NCBI GenBank assembly: GCA_023389535.1
Contig: JAEWEH010000141.1
Span: 1-8,057, forward strand
Source: Pseudomonadota bacterium
GTDB taxonomy: Bacteria > Pseudomonadota > Gammaproteobacteria > Burkholderiales > Burkholderiaceae_B
Direction of reading: 5' to 3'
Length of the DNA stretch: 8,057 nt
Shown: positions 1-6,581 of the stretch, in pieces
How positions within the stretch are numbered: position 1 is the first letter of the stretch
Layout: every line of letters begins with the position of its first letter
Position numbers and translations under genes: made by a program
The notes under the pieces: generated by a model
What the model was told of the DNA's origin: nothing
Databases searched by the model: none
What the model saw: the letters and a program-made list of their open reading frames with translations, nothing else

Positions 1-2
1 GC

Positions 3-1373
3 GCCGTCGTCTCGGATAGCGAGTCCTTATATGCCCATCCTGCGAGCTATTACCGTCGTGAAGATCTGCTGCCGGCATTCAAATCGAACGAAGCGCTGCG
101 CGAGCGCTTCTTCGGCGGCGTGGAAAAGCCTATCTTCACTACCGCCAATGCGCATAACCATCTGGTGACGCTGGCCGAAGTGATGGCCATGTATCTGCTG
201 GCCTGGTCTCCCGTGCCATGGCAGCTTGCTGGGCAAGCACCGATGCCGGAACTCGACGCCGAACGTGCGCATCGATGGCAGCGCGAGGCCGAAGCGCTGC
301 GGGGCTTTTGCAGCGATTTGCCGCAAGCGGCGCGGTTGTTCGCACACGTACAAACGCTGATGATTTTTGATGATCACGACATCACCGACGACTGGAACCT
401 TTCGGCCAAGTGGGAGGCCACCGCCTATGGACACCCGTTTTCGCGACGGATCGTGGGCAATGCACTGGTGGCCTACATGCTGTGCCAGGCTTGGGGTAAC
501 CGCCCCGATGTCTTCGGGGCCGTGCTTGACGACATGGCCGCCCTGACGGCCAGGCCCGACGACCATGGCCGGCTGGACGCCGCCGCGCAGGATGCGCTGA
601 TCGGCCGGCTGCTCTCCTTCGGCCAGTGGGGCTATGTATTGCGTACGCAGCCTACCGTGATCGTGCTCGACACGCGTACGCGCCGGTGGCGCAGCCGGCG
701 GATGCCCAGCCGTCCTTCCGGGCTGATGGACTGGGAATCGCTGACCGACCTGCAGCATGAATTGCTTGATGAAACCGCCGCCGTGATCGTGTCGCCGACG
801 CCTATGTTCGGCGTCAAGCTGATCGAAGTCATACAGAGAATATGCACTTTTGCCGGCCAGGCCCTGACCGTCGACGCCGAAAACTGGATGGCGCATCGGG
901 GCGCCGCCAGTGTCATGCTCAATATCTTTCGCCATTCCCGCACGCCGGGCAACTACGTGATCCTGTCGGGCGACGTGCACTATTCCTTCGCCTACGATGT
1001 CCAGGTCCGCGACCGGGATCGCATTCCGCACATCTGGCAGATTACGAGCAGTGGCATCAAGAATGAATTTCCGCGTCGCCTGCTGGATTGGCTGGATCGC
1101 CTTAACCGCTGGCTCTACGCACCGCGCTCGCCGCTGAATTGGTTCACCCAGCGCCGCGACCTGGCCATCCGCCCGCGCCTGCCCGACCAGCGCCACCGCG
1201 GTGAACGCGTATGGAACGGAGCGGGCATGGGGCAAGTGTGGTTGGACGCGCAGGGCAAGCCCGCACGTATCGTGCAGCATAATGCTGACGGCCGGCCTTC
1301 TACCGAATTTCTCACGCCTGATAACGCCTCGCACGCGACAGCGGCGATCAAACAGCCAACGGCCGGTGCTTAG
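3..1373 (+). CDS. PhoD-like metallophosphatase (alkaline phosphatase family), 5'-truncated by the window edge
   Basis: The frame is open from the first bases, so the gene starts upstream; 456 residues are visible, ending in TAG at 1371-1373. Two signatures of the PhoD-like phosphodiesterase/phosphatase fold are clear. DDHDITDDW (nt 369-395) should supply metal ligands from its Asp and His residues, and GDVHYSF (nt 969-989) is the late metal-binding GDVH block. The stretch IFTTANAHNHL followed by AMYLLAWSP (nt 132-215) resembles the alpha-helical insert of large proteobacterial PhoD-like proteins. The first metal-binding block (usually GDQ-Y-D) is not visible and would lie upstream. The family hydrolyses phosphate mono- or diesters using metal ions; the substrate here is unknown. 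No signal sequence can be judged because the N-terminus is missing. The gene is convergent with the sensor kinase gene, with 13 bp between stop codons, and shows no obvious link to the redox operon. GTG at 120 is an internal codon, not a convincing start. Confidence 0.88.
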   Translation, partial: AVVSDSESLYAHPASYYRREDLLPAFKSNEALRERFFGGVEKPIFTTANAHNHLVTLAEVMAMYLLAWSPVPWQLAGQAPMPELDAERAHRWQREAEALRGFCSDLPQAARLFAHVQTLMIFDDHDITDDWNLSAKWEATAYGHPFSRRIVGNALVAYMLCQAWGNRPDVFGAVLDDMAALTARPDDHGRLDAAAQDALIGRLLSFGQWGYVLRTQPTVIVLDTRTRRWRSRRMPSRPSGLMDWESLTDLQHELLDETAAVIVSPTPMFGVKLIEVIQRICTFAGQALTVDAENWMAHRGAASVMLNIFRHSRTPGNYVILSGDVHYSFAYDVQVRDRDRIPHIWQITSSGIKNEFPRRLLDWLDRLNRWLYAPRSPLNWFTQRRDLAIRPRLPDQRHRGERVWNGAGMGQVWLDAQGKPARIVQHNADGRPSTEFLTPDNASHATAAIKQPTAGA

Positions 1374-1386
1374 CTGTTGCCGTCGG

Positions 1387-2736
1387 CTAATGCCTTCCCG
1401 AAGTCGACCCCGCAAGCTTGAATTGGACAACGGCTTCAAACCCGTCGCTTCTGCCGGTGGCCGGTGAGGACAGGGTCAATCGAGCGCCTACACCGTGCGC
1501 AATCGTTGCAACGATGGCCAGTCCCAGGCCAAAGCCTTCTGCTTCGGTGCCACTGCGAACAAAGCGGTGGGTCAATTTCTGCAGGTCGGCCGGCGGAACG
1601 ACGGCGCCCGCATTGATGACGGTGAGACGCGCATCGTTGGTCAGTTCCACCTCGATCGGAATGCCTTGCAGGCCATGTTTCAAGGCGTTTTCGATGAGGT
1701 TGCGAGCCAGGATCGCGAACGCATCGGGATCGATGAGGGATAAAACCGACCCGGTAGACGGCAGCTTCAATTGGATCGGCCTTGGGCTTGGTCGCTGCAA
1801 ATCCCGCACGACGTGATCCAGCAGCATGGCGAGGTCGTGTGGTTCTTCAGATAACAAGCCGCCACCTTCAGCCTTGGCCAATTGCATCAATTTTTCAGAT
1901 AGGCGCGACAGCTCCTTCAGCGACGCCTCGACCTGCGCGGCACGGTCCTGCAGCGCGCCAGCTGGGGCTTCGTGACGCAAGCGCTGGACCTGAGCCAGGC
2001 TCGCGGCCAGAGGTGTCCGCAATTCGTGCGCGCTGTTTGCAGTAAACCTGCGCTCGGCATCCATGGCAAGCCGCAAGCGCTCGATCAGCCGGTTGACGGC
2101 ATCGGCGATGGGGATGATCTCTGTTGGCAAGTGATCCGCCTCGATCGGCGAAAGGTTGCCCGCGCCGCGCGCTTCGATTGCGTGCCGATACGACAGCACG
2201 CCGCGCAGGCTGAAGCGCACGACCATCCAGATTCCTAGAAGGCTGAGCGGGATCAGCAACAGCAGCGGGAATAGCAGGGACATCGCTGCCTCCACGGTCG
2301 CTTTGCGGCGATGTGCAAGCGGTTCGGCGATCTGCAGGAAAAGAGTGTCGCGCAGGGCGCTGGCACCAAAAATACGGTGGGTCGGTGTAGTGGTGAAACC
2401 CTGCATGCTCACCGGACCAAACACGGCGGCGTCCGCGCCCAGGGATTGCAAAAGAACATTTCCCTGGCTATCGCGGACGACATAGGCGAAGCCGTCTTGA
2501 CGAGTATTGAGCGCAGCCACCCGCTGCGGTGTGGTGCTGTCTTCTCGATCAAGGATATCCAGCACTGCCAGGGGCAGAATCCGCTGGGCCGTCTCCTGCA
2601 TTGCATTATCAAAGGCTTCGTCCAGTTCATGCCGCAGGACTAGGGCGGAGATCAACGTAGCCACCAGCCAAAGCACGACCATCCCGATCGTCAGGCCGTA
2701 GACCAGGTTTCTTTGCAGGCTCGTCGGCGCCTTCAT
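1387..2736 (-). CDS. Two-component sensor histidine kinase, TctE/QseC type
   Basis: A 449-residue inner-membrane histidine kinase that should autophosphorylate and pass phosphate to the regulator encoded just upstream. Domains in order: TM1 about 11-34; a periplasmic sensor region of about 115 residues (36-150) resembling the 2CSK_N domain, with FAYVVRDSQGNVL and LFLQIAEPL; TM2 about 151-175; a HAMP-like linker with P204-x-E206-I-x-P209; the dimerisation/phosphoacceptor helix with SAHELRTPLA (H237 is the phosphorylated residue); and an ATPase domain with N box NLIENALKHG (346-355) and G2 box GFGLGLAIV (401-409). The G1 box is degenerate: V-I-N-A-G-A replaces the usual D-x-G-x-G, a change I believe recurs in burkholderial relatives. 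The ATG overlaps the regulator's TGA (ATGA, 2733-2736), and GGGGA at 2741-2745 is its ribosome binding site, so the two are translationally coupled. The signal sensed cannot be read; the neighbouring redox genes suggest a metal or redox stress. Confidence 0.95.
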   Translation of the reverse strand: MKAPTSLQRNLVYGLTIGMVVLWLVATLISALVLRHELDEAFDNAMQETAQRILPLAVLDILDREDSTTPQRVAALNTRQDGFAYVVRDSQGNVLLQSLGADAAVFGPVSMQGFTTTPTHRIFGASALRDTLFLQIAEPLAHRRKATVEAAMSLLFPLLLLIPLSLLGIWMVVRFSLRGVLSYRHAIEARGAGNLSPIEADHLPTEIIPIADAVNRLIERLRLAMDAERRFTANSAHELRTPLAASLAQVQRLRHEAPAGALQDRAAQVEASLKELSRLSEKLMQLAKAEGGGLLSEEPHDLAMLLDHVVRDLQRPSPRPIQLKLPSTGSVLSLIDPDAFAILARNLIENALKHGLQGIPIEVELTNDARLTVINAGAVVPPADLQKLTHRFVRSGTEAEGFGLGLAIVATIAHGVGARLTLSSPATGRSDGFEAVVQFKLAGSTSGRH

Positions 2737-3392
2737 GGGTTCCCCAGGCGGTAGCCGACCCCGCGGACCGTTTCGATGATGTGGGCGCCCAGCTTCTTGC
2801 GCAGGCGACTGATGTAAACCTCGATGGTATTGCTTTCTATTTCGGCGCCGAATTCGTACAGGCGTTCTTCAAGCTGCGACTTTGAAAACAAGGCGCCGGG
2901 GCGGAGAACGAAAGTTTCGAATAAGGCCCACTCGCGAGCGGTCAGGTCGACGGCAGTGCCATCACGCCGAATGCTGCGGTTCGACATGTTGATAAGCAGG
3001 CTGCCCAGTTCAATATCCGGATTGGGATTGCCGCTGTAGCGCCGGGAAACAGCGGCAACCCGGGCCGATAATTCGTCGAGATCGAAAGGCTTGACCAAGT
3101 AGTCGTCCGCGCCGGAATTCAGGCCGGCAATGCGGTCTGAAATCTGGTCCCTGGCAGTCAGGATGATGACAGGAACGGTATCGCCCGCAGTGCGTCGGCG
3201 GCGCAGGAAGTCCAGCCCGTTTCCGTCTGGCAGGCTTAAGTCCAACAAGATCAAATCATAGTTCGTCGACTTGGCACTGAGTTCGGCGTGATCGATTCTT
3301 TGCACCCAGTCTACAGCATGACCGTCATCGGCAAGCTGTTCCCGTACCGCTTCCCCCAACCCAATCGCATCCTCGATCAATAGCGTTCGCAT
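2733..3392 (-). CDS. OmpR/PhoB-family response regulator
   Basis: A DNA-binding response regulator of 219 residues. The N-terminal receiver domain has acidic pocket E7-D8, phosphoacceptor D51 in LLLDLSLPDG, switch T79 in ILTARD, and K101 in the conserved VKPF. The C-terminal winged helix (about 127-219) has LTAREWALF, the recognition-helix segment SNTIEVYISRLRKKLG, and the terminal VRGVGYRL hairpin. The chosen ATG (3390-3392) gives the family-typical MRTLLIED start and has GGA (3399-3401 on the minus strand) 6 nt upstream. An ATG two codons earlier (3396-3398) would leave that GGA with almost no spacing, although annotation pipelines may choose it. The gene is first in an operon with the sensor kinase and is transcribed divergently from the PepSY/DUF2271/reductase/ApbE genes. 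It is therefore the likely direct regulator of those genes and of itself. It resembles QseB/PmrA/TctD; I do not assign a specific symbol. Confidence 0.95.
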   Translation of the reverse strand: MRTLLIEDAIGLGEAVREQLADDGHAVDWVQRIDHAELSAKSTNYDLILLDLSLPDGNGLDFLRRRRTAGDTVPVIILTARDQISDRIAGLNSGADDYLVKPFDLDELSARVAAVSRRYSGNPNPDIELGSLLINMSNRSIRRDGTAVDLTAREWALFETFVLRPGALFSKSQLEERLYEFGAEIESNTIEVYISRLRKKLGAHIIETVRGVGYRLGNP

Positions 3393-3398
3393 ATTCAT

Positions 3399-3401
3399 TC
3401 C
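3399..3401 (-). promoter_or_regulatory. Ribosome binding site deciding the response-regulator start
   Basis: Read on the minus strand the sequence is CACGGAATGAATATGCG. GGA lies 6 nt before the second ATG (3390-3392) but directly against the first (3396-3398). Only the second spacing is normal, so it supports the MRTLLIED start. The core is weak (3 bases). Confidence 0.4.
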
Positions 3402-3485
3402 GTGGCAGGAAAAACAAAAATCTTCAGGCTGACGTCAGGATACGGCTTTACTGTTCGCCATACCTACTTGAACGGGAGCTTAATC
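3402..3485. promoter_or_regulatory. Divergent promoter region between the two-component genes and the redox operon
   Basis: This is the only substantial non-coding gap in the window and must hold the promoters for both divergent transcripts. It contains an A-rich stretch next to the regulator gene (about 3409-3420), then a direct repeat (3424-3439), then AT-containing sequence with a weak -10-like TACCTA (3461-3466), and the GGGAG ribosome binding site of the PepSY gene (3474-3478, 7 nt before ATG). No good sigma-70 -35 box is visible for the rightward promoter. That would fit a promoter needing an activator bound at the direct repeat. The promoter elements themselves are guesses. Confidence 0.5.
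3424..3439 (+). promoter_or_regulatory. Candidate response-regulator binding site (TCAGG-N6-TCAGG)
   Basis: Two identical TCAGG pentamers begin 11 bp apart (3424-3428 and 3435-3439). One helical turn between tandem half-sites is the usual arrangement for OmpR-family dimers such as PmrA, BqsR and QseB. The spacer and second half-site also create a perfect 10-bp palindrome CTGACGTCAG (3429-3438). The site lies about 46 bp before the first gene of the operon. If TACCTA at 3461-3466 is the -10, the repeat sits just upstream of, or over, the -35 position, where an activator of this family would bind. Confidence 0.4.
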
Positions 3486-3824
3486 ATGAAACCTTACACC
3501 TTTGCCGGCGCTGCGCTGGCGGGCCTGGCGATCAGCGGAGCCGCCTGGGCCGACGATCACTGTACTGATCCGGTCGCGGATTGGCAACCGCGGGAAGTAT
3601 TGCGCCATCAGCTGGAGCAGCGTGGATGGACGGTGCATCGCATCAAGGTCGACGACGGCTGCTACGAGGCCAAGGGCGTGGACAAGAACGGCAACACCTT
3701 CAAGGCCACCTATGCGCCTGCGTCGTTGCGCATCCGCGAGCTGGAGATCAAGTTCGGCGAAAAGGACGGCGACCCCGGCCAATATCTGGACCAAAAGCCT
3801 GATGCCAGCCCCGAAGCGAAATAA
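3486..3824 (+). CDS. Small secreted PepSY domain-containing protein
   Basis: A 112-residue protein with a clear Sec signal peptide: hydrophobic core about 6-20, and an A-W-A site predicting cleavage after A22. The mature 90 residues match the small PepSY_2-like family: W33 with a following helix (REVLRHQLEQRGW), then strands VHRIKVDDGCYEAKGVDKNG and TFKATYAP, with the sense 'cysteine, then tryptophan, then D-G-C-Y-E'. C26 and C59 are the only mature cysteines and could form a disulfide. The start ATG has GGGAG at 3474-3478, 7 nt upstream; a GTG at 3402 in frame would put 28 unsupported residues before the signal peptide. It is the first gene of the redox operon and is divergent from the two-component genes. 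PepSY domains of this kind are thought to bind or modulate partner proteins in the periplasm. Candidate partners here are the sensor kinase, the DUF2271 protein or the PepSY reductase. No enzymatic activity is evident. Confidence 0.87.
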   Translation: MKPYTFAGAALAGLAISGAAWADDHCTDPVADWQPREVLRHQLEQRGWTVHRIKVDDGCYEAKGVDKNGNTFKATYAPASLRIRELEIKFGEKDGDPGQYLDQKPDASPEAK

Positions 3825-3857
3825 CCAGCTGCCCTTATTAATATCCGGAGCACGATC

Positions 3858-4328
3858 ATGAAGAAGACAGCCTTTTCTCTCTTTCTGGCGGGGATTATCG
3901 CTCTGCCGGGCTTCGCCCTGGCGAAGCCGGTCACCTTGACTACCCAACTGAAAGACTACAGCGGGGACGGTGCGTACCTGGCAATCTACGTGACAGACGC
4001 ACAAGGAAAATACCAGAAGACGCTTTGGGTCTCTGGCAAGAAGGCGAAGTACTACAAGCACCTGCGCGATTGGGCGCGTGGCAGCGGCCTGAAATCCACA
4101 GAGTTCGACGGGGTGAGCGGGGCAAGCGTGGGTAGCGGCCGCACACTGAAAGTCACTGCTGATCTTGCTGACGCCCTGATCGACGCCGGATACGAAATAC
4201 GGATCGATTCGGCAGTGGAAGACGGTCGGGACAACGCTGCCGACGTCCGGGTGCCGCTGACCAAGGCGGGGGCCGGCAAGCCAACCGTGGGTCGCGGCTA
4301 TGTCCGGGCCTTCACCTACGACATGTAA
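3858..4328 (+). CDS. Secreted DUF2271-family protein with an ApbE-type flavinylation motif
   Basis: A 156-residue protein with a Sec signal peptide (MKKTAFSLF, hydrophobic core to about residue 20, A-L-A before K23), so periplasmic. The mature part is beta-rich and matches the DUF2271 pattern: an early strand with L-A-I-Y-V-T-D, then K-Y-Q-K-T-L-W-V-S-G-K, K-Y-Y-K-H-L-R-D-W-A-R, and a late Y-E-I-R-I-D strand with a V-R-V-P-L turn. Residues 84-90, D-G-V-S-G-A-S, resemble the D-x-x-(S/T)-G-A-(S/T) sequence that ApbE enzymes modify in NqrC/RnfG-type flavoproteins. S90 would be the acceptor. GGAG (3847-3850) lies 7 nt before the ATG. The gene follows the small PepSY gene by 33 bp and precedes the membrane reductase by 27 bp, in an operon ending in apbE. 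It is most likely the periplasmic FMN-carrying electron carrier of this system. Family assignment is fairly firm; flavinylation is inferred. Confidence 0.85.
   Translation: MKKTAFSLFLAGIIALPGFALAKPVTLTTQLKDYSGDGAYLAIYVTDAQGKYQKTLWVSGKKAKYYKHLRDWARGSGLKSTEFDGVSGASVGSGRTLKVTADLADALIDAGYEIRIDSAVEDGRDNAADVRVPLTKAGAGKPTVGRGYVRAFTYDM
4107..4127 (+). other. Codons for the putative flavinylation motif DGVSGAS
   Basis: Residues D84-S90 of the DUF2271 protein. The established ApbE target in NqrC, RnfG and FMN-binding domains has an Asp, two variable residues, S/T, G, A, then the acceptor Thr (occasionally Ser). Here every fixed position is kept and the acceptor would be S90. It follows W72-A-R and precedes a beta strand, R95-T-L-K-V. 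Confidence 0.55.
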
Positions 4329-4355
4329 TCCGATCTGACTTTCCGGGGCCACATC

Positions 4356-6581
4356 ATGTTGCGCCAACTTCACTCCATACCCGGCCTGGTCGCCGCCTTA
4401 TTTGTGGCGGTATTGGCAATCAGCGGCGCTGTTCTTGCCATCGGCCCCGCCCTTGACAGGCTGGGCGCGGTGGTGCCGGCTGATAATCAAATTACCGTGG
4501 CCGCGATGGCCGAGCGGCTGGCGCAACACTACCCCGGTATAGAGCAGATTCAGCGTTCGCCTTCGGGTTCTGTCGTCGTGTATTACAGTCGTAACGGCCA
4601 GCAGGATGTGGTCCGTGTCGATCCCATTACCGGACAAGCGCTAGGGCCTTACGACCCATCCCTTTTCCTGCGCTGGGTCAAGAATCTGCATCGCTCTTTT
4701 CTCGCCGAAACACCGGGACGTGCGACCGCGGGCCTGTCTGCTGTCGCCATGCTCATCTTGTGCCTGTCCGGGGTGGCGCTGCTTGCAAAGCGCCAGGGTG
4801 GGTGGCGGCAATTGTTGCGACCGGTACGCGGAAACTTCAGCCAGTGCTGGCACGCTGCTTTGGGTCGTATCGCAGCCGTCGGACTAATTCTGTCTGCGCT
4901 GACGGGGATAACCATGTCTGCCGCTACCTTCGGACTGATATCCGATGGCATGCAAGGCGAGCCCGATTTTCCCGCACAAGCGGTAGCCGGGCCGGCCTTG
5001 CCAGTCGGCGCCTTGCCGGCCCTGAGGTCCATCGATGTCAATGACTTGCGTGAATTGGTGTATCCCGATCCGGGCCGTCCGGGGGACATTTATTCTTTGC
5101 GTACCCATCAAGGAGCCGGGTACATCGATCAGGCGACCGGCCGGCTTGCATCCTTCCGGGCGCTGGACGGCACCCGCAGGGCGTATGAACTCATCTATCA
5201 AGTACATACCGGTGAAGGGCTGTGGTGGCTGGGTCTGATCCTGGGTATGTGCGCCCTTAGCGTGCCTGTGATGGGCGCCACGGGGTTTGCCATGTGGTGG
5301 CAACGTCGCCGATCCATGCCGCGCCTGGTGGGCAACAGCGATGCGCGGTCGGCCGACACGGTCATTCTCGTGGGCAGCGAAAGCAATAGCACTTGGGGCT
5401 TCGCGCAAGCACTGCACGATGCCCTGCGCATTGCGGGTCAACGCGTGCACACGGCGCCGATGAATCACCTGGCACCCCGTTACCAGTCGGCGCAACGCCT
5501 ATTCATACTGACGTCGACCTATGGCGATGGCGACGCACCCACCACAGCCAGCCAGTTTCTGGCTCGCCTCGCTCGATACTCGGGGGAACGAAAGCCCGCG
5601 TTCGCTGTTCTGGGTTTCGGCGATCGCCAATTTCCAAAGTTCTGCCAATTCGCCGTTACGGTAGAAAAAGCGCTGCTTGATCGTGGATGGCGCCCGCTAC
5701 TGGAGCTAGGCACAATAGATCGTCAATCGGCGCAGGAATTTTCGCAGTGGGGATTGTCCGTCGGGCGCGTGCTTGATTGCGATCTGGCACTGGCTTATAC
5801 GCCAAGGACGCCCCGCACCCAAGCGCTGCAACTGATTGAGCGAGCCGACTACGGCGCCGCAATACAAACTCATACCAGCATCTTGCGGTTCGGGTTGCCT
5901 GCGACGAAAAGCCGTGCCGGCAGAATCCGCCGCATTGTCGGAATCGATCGGCTGCCTGATTTCGAGGCCGGTGATCTCGTTGGGATACTGCCCCCGGGCA
6001 GTCCGGTGCCGCGGTTCTATTCCCTGGCCAGCGGATCCAAGGACGGCTTTCTTGAAATATGCGTCCGCCGACAACCGGGGGGCCTATGTTCTCAGATGCT
6101 GCACGACTTGCACATCGGCGGATGCATCCAGGCTTTTATCCAGCCCAACCCCAACTTCCGTCCCGCATCCGGAAAGTCTCCAGTCATTCTCGTGGGCGCG
6201 GGCGCGGGTATCGGCCCCTTGGCGGGGTTCATACGCAACAACATGGACAAGCACCCCATGTACCTCTACTGGGGTGGTCGCGACCCGGCTTCAGACTTTC
6301 TCTACCAGCCGGAGCTCAAGCGGTATCTCGCAGACCGCCGCCTCACCCAGTTAAGGGCGGCTTTTTCGCGGATCAAGGAAGGCGCCTATGTACAGGACCG
6401 CATCCTGGACGATGCCTGCCAAATACAGCGATTGATTCAAAGCGGCGCGCAGGTGCTGGTGTGTGGCAGCCGCGCCATGGCGGTCAGCATCATGCAGGCA
6501 CTGGATGGCATTCTTGCCCCTTTGGGGCTGGATGTTCAAACGCTTAAGCTGGAAGGACGCTATCGTGAAGACGTTTTCTAA
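4356..6581 (+). CDS. PepSY transmembrane-flavodoxin-FNR fusion reductase (trans-membrane NADPH-dependent electron transfer)
   Basis: A 741-residue inner-membrane flavocytochrome-like reductase. TM1 8-30; periplasmic PepSY segment about 46-95; TM2 122-143; cytosolic Arg/Lys-rich loop; TM3 166-190; second periplasmic PepSY segment about 220-285; TM4 288-314, then RRR. Histidines H6, H112, H166 and H284 flank the helices, as in PepSY_TM reductases such as FoxB, and should bind b-type heme. The C-terminal half is cytosolic and resembles sulfite reductase/P450 reductase. The flavodoxin domain (about 335-475) has SESNSTWGFA, TSTYGDGDAP and LGFGDRQFPKFCQ. The FAD/NADPH module (about 500-741) has R553-F-Y-S556, G575-G-L-C-S579, GAGAGIGPLAGF (614-625), W639-GGRDPASDFLY, S671-R672 with Y678-V-Q, and a C-terminal aromatic F741. 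S671-R672 favours NADPH over NADH. Annotation pipelines may call it sulfite reductase flavoprotein alpha subunit, but the membrane half argues against that role. Start ATG follows GGGG at 4345-4348. The end overlaps apbE by 17 nt. Confidence 0.93.
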   Translation: MLRQLHSIPGLVAALFVAVLAISGAVLAIGPALDRLGAVVPADNQITVAAMAERLAQHYPGIEQIQRSPSGSVVVYYSRNGQQDVVRVDPITGQALGPYDPSLFLRWVKNLHRSFLAETPGRATAGLSAVAMLILCLSGVALLAKRQGGWRQLLRPVRGNFSQCWHAALGRIAAVGLILSALTGITMSAATFGLISDGMQGEPDFPAQAVAGPALPVGALPALRSIDVNDLRELVYPDPGRPGDIYSLRTHQGAGYIDQATGRLASFRALDGTRRAYELIYQVHTGEGLWWLGLILGMCALSVPVMGATGFAMWWQRRRSMPRLVGNSDARSADTVILVGSESNSTWGFAQALHDALRIAGQRVHTAPMNHLAPRYQSAQRLFILTSTYGDGDAPTTASQFLARLARYSGERKPAFAVLGFGDRQFPKFCQFAVTVEKALLDRGWRPLLELGTIDRQSAQEFSQWGLSVGRVLDCDLALAYTPRTPRTQALQLIERADYGAAIQTHTSILRFGLPATKSRAGRIRRIVGIDRLPDFEAGDLVGILPPGSPVPRFYSLASGSKDGFLEICVRRQPGGLCSQMLHDLHIGGCIQAFIQPNPNFRPASGKSPVILVGAGAGIGPLAGFIRNNMDKHPMYLYWGGRDPASDFLYQPELKRYLADRRLTQLRAAFSRIKEGAYVQDRILDDACQIQRLIQSGAQVLVCGSRAMAVSIMQALDGILAPLGLDVQTLKLEGRYREDVF
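6551..6557 (+). promoter_or_regulatory. Strong ribosome binding site for apbE inside the reductase gene
   Basis: GGAAGGA ends 7 nt before GTG at 6565-6567, an ideal Shine-Dalgarno arrangement. It sits in the last codons of the reductase gene and selects the GTG start over ATG at 6463, which has no comparable site and would overlap the reductase by 119 nt. Confidence 0.7.

Noticed and set aside
1370..1390. TTAGC...GCTAA inverted repeat at the phosphatase/kinase convergent stops, as a terminator
   Set aside because: The stem is only 5 bp with an 11-base loop and no T-run follows on either strand, so it is not a credible intrinsic terminator.
27..1439. A 470-codon open frame on the minus strand opposite the phosphatase gene
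   Set aside because: Its translation is rich in Arg, His and Gly with no recognisable domain, and the plus strand encodes clear PhoD motifs through the same bases. It is a high-GC antisense artefact.
3402..3485. In-frame GTG start 84 bp upstream of the PepSY ATG
   Set aside because: It would place a polar 28-residue extension before a normal signal peptide and run through the promoter region; ATG at 3486 has GGGAG at proper spacing.
3480..4373. A 297-codon open frame on the minus strand opposite the PepSY and DUF2271 genes
   Set aside because: It covers two plus-strand genes that each have a signal peptide, a ribosome binding site and family-like sequence; the antisense product has no recognisable features.
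4884..5495. A 203-codon minus-strand open frame inside the reductase gene
   Set aside because: It lies opposite well-conserved PepSY, helix and flavodoxin coding sequence and has no domain of its own.
6463..6564. Upstream ATG that would add 34 residues to ApbE, possibly as a leader
   Set aside because: The added residues are the reductase coding sequence read in another frame, contain scattered Arg/Lys/Trp rather than a clean signal peptide, and lack a ribosome binding site; GTG at 6565 has an excellent one.
4356..6581. Identification as the assimilatory sulfite reductase alpha subunit (cysJ)
   Set aside because: The flavin domains are similar, but the N-terminal 315 residues are a PepSY transmembrane module and no hemoprotein subunit or sulfur assimilation gene is nearby.
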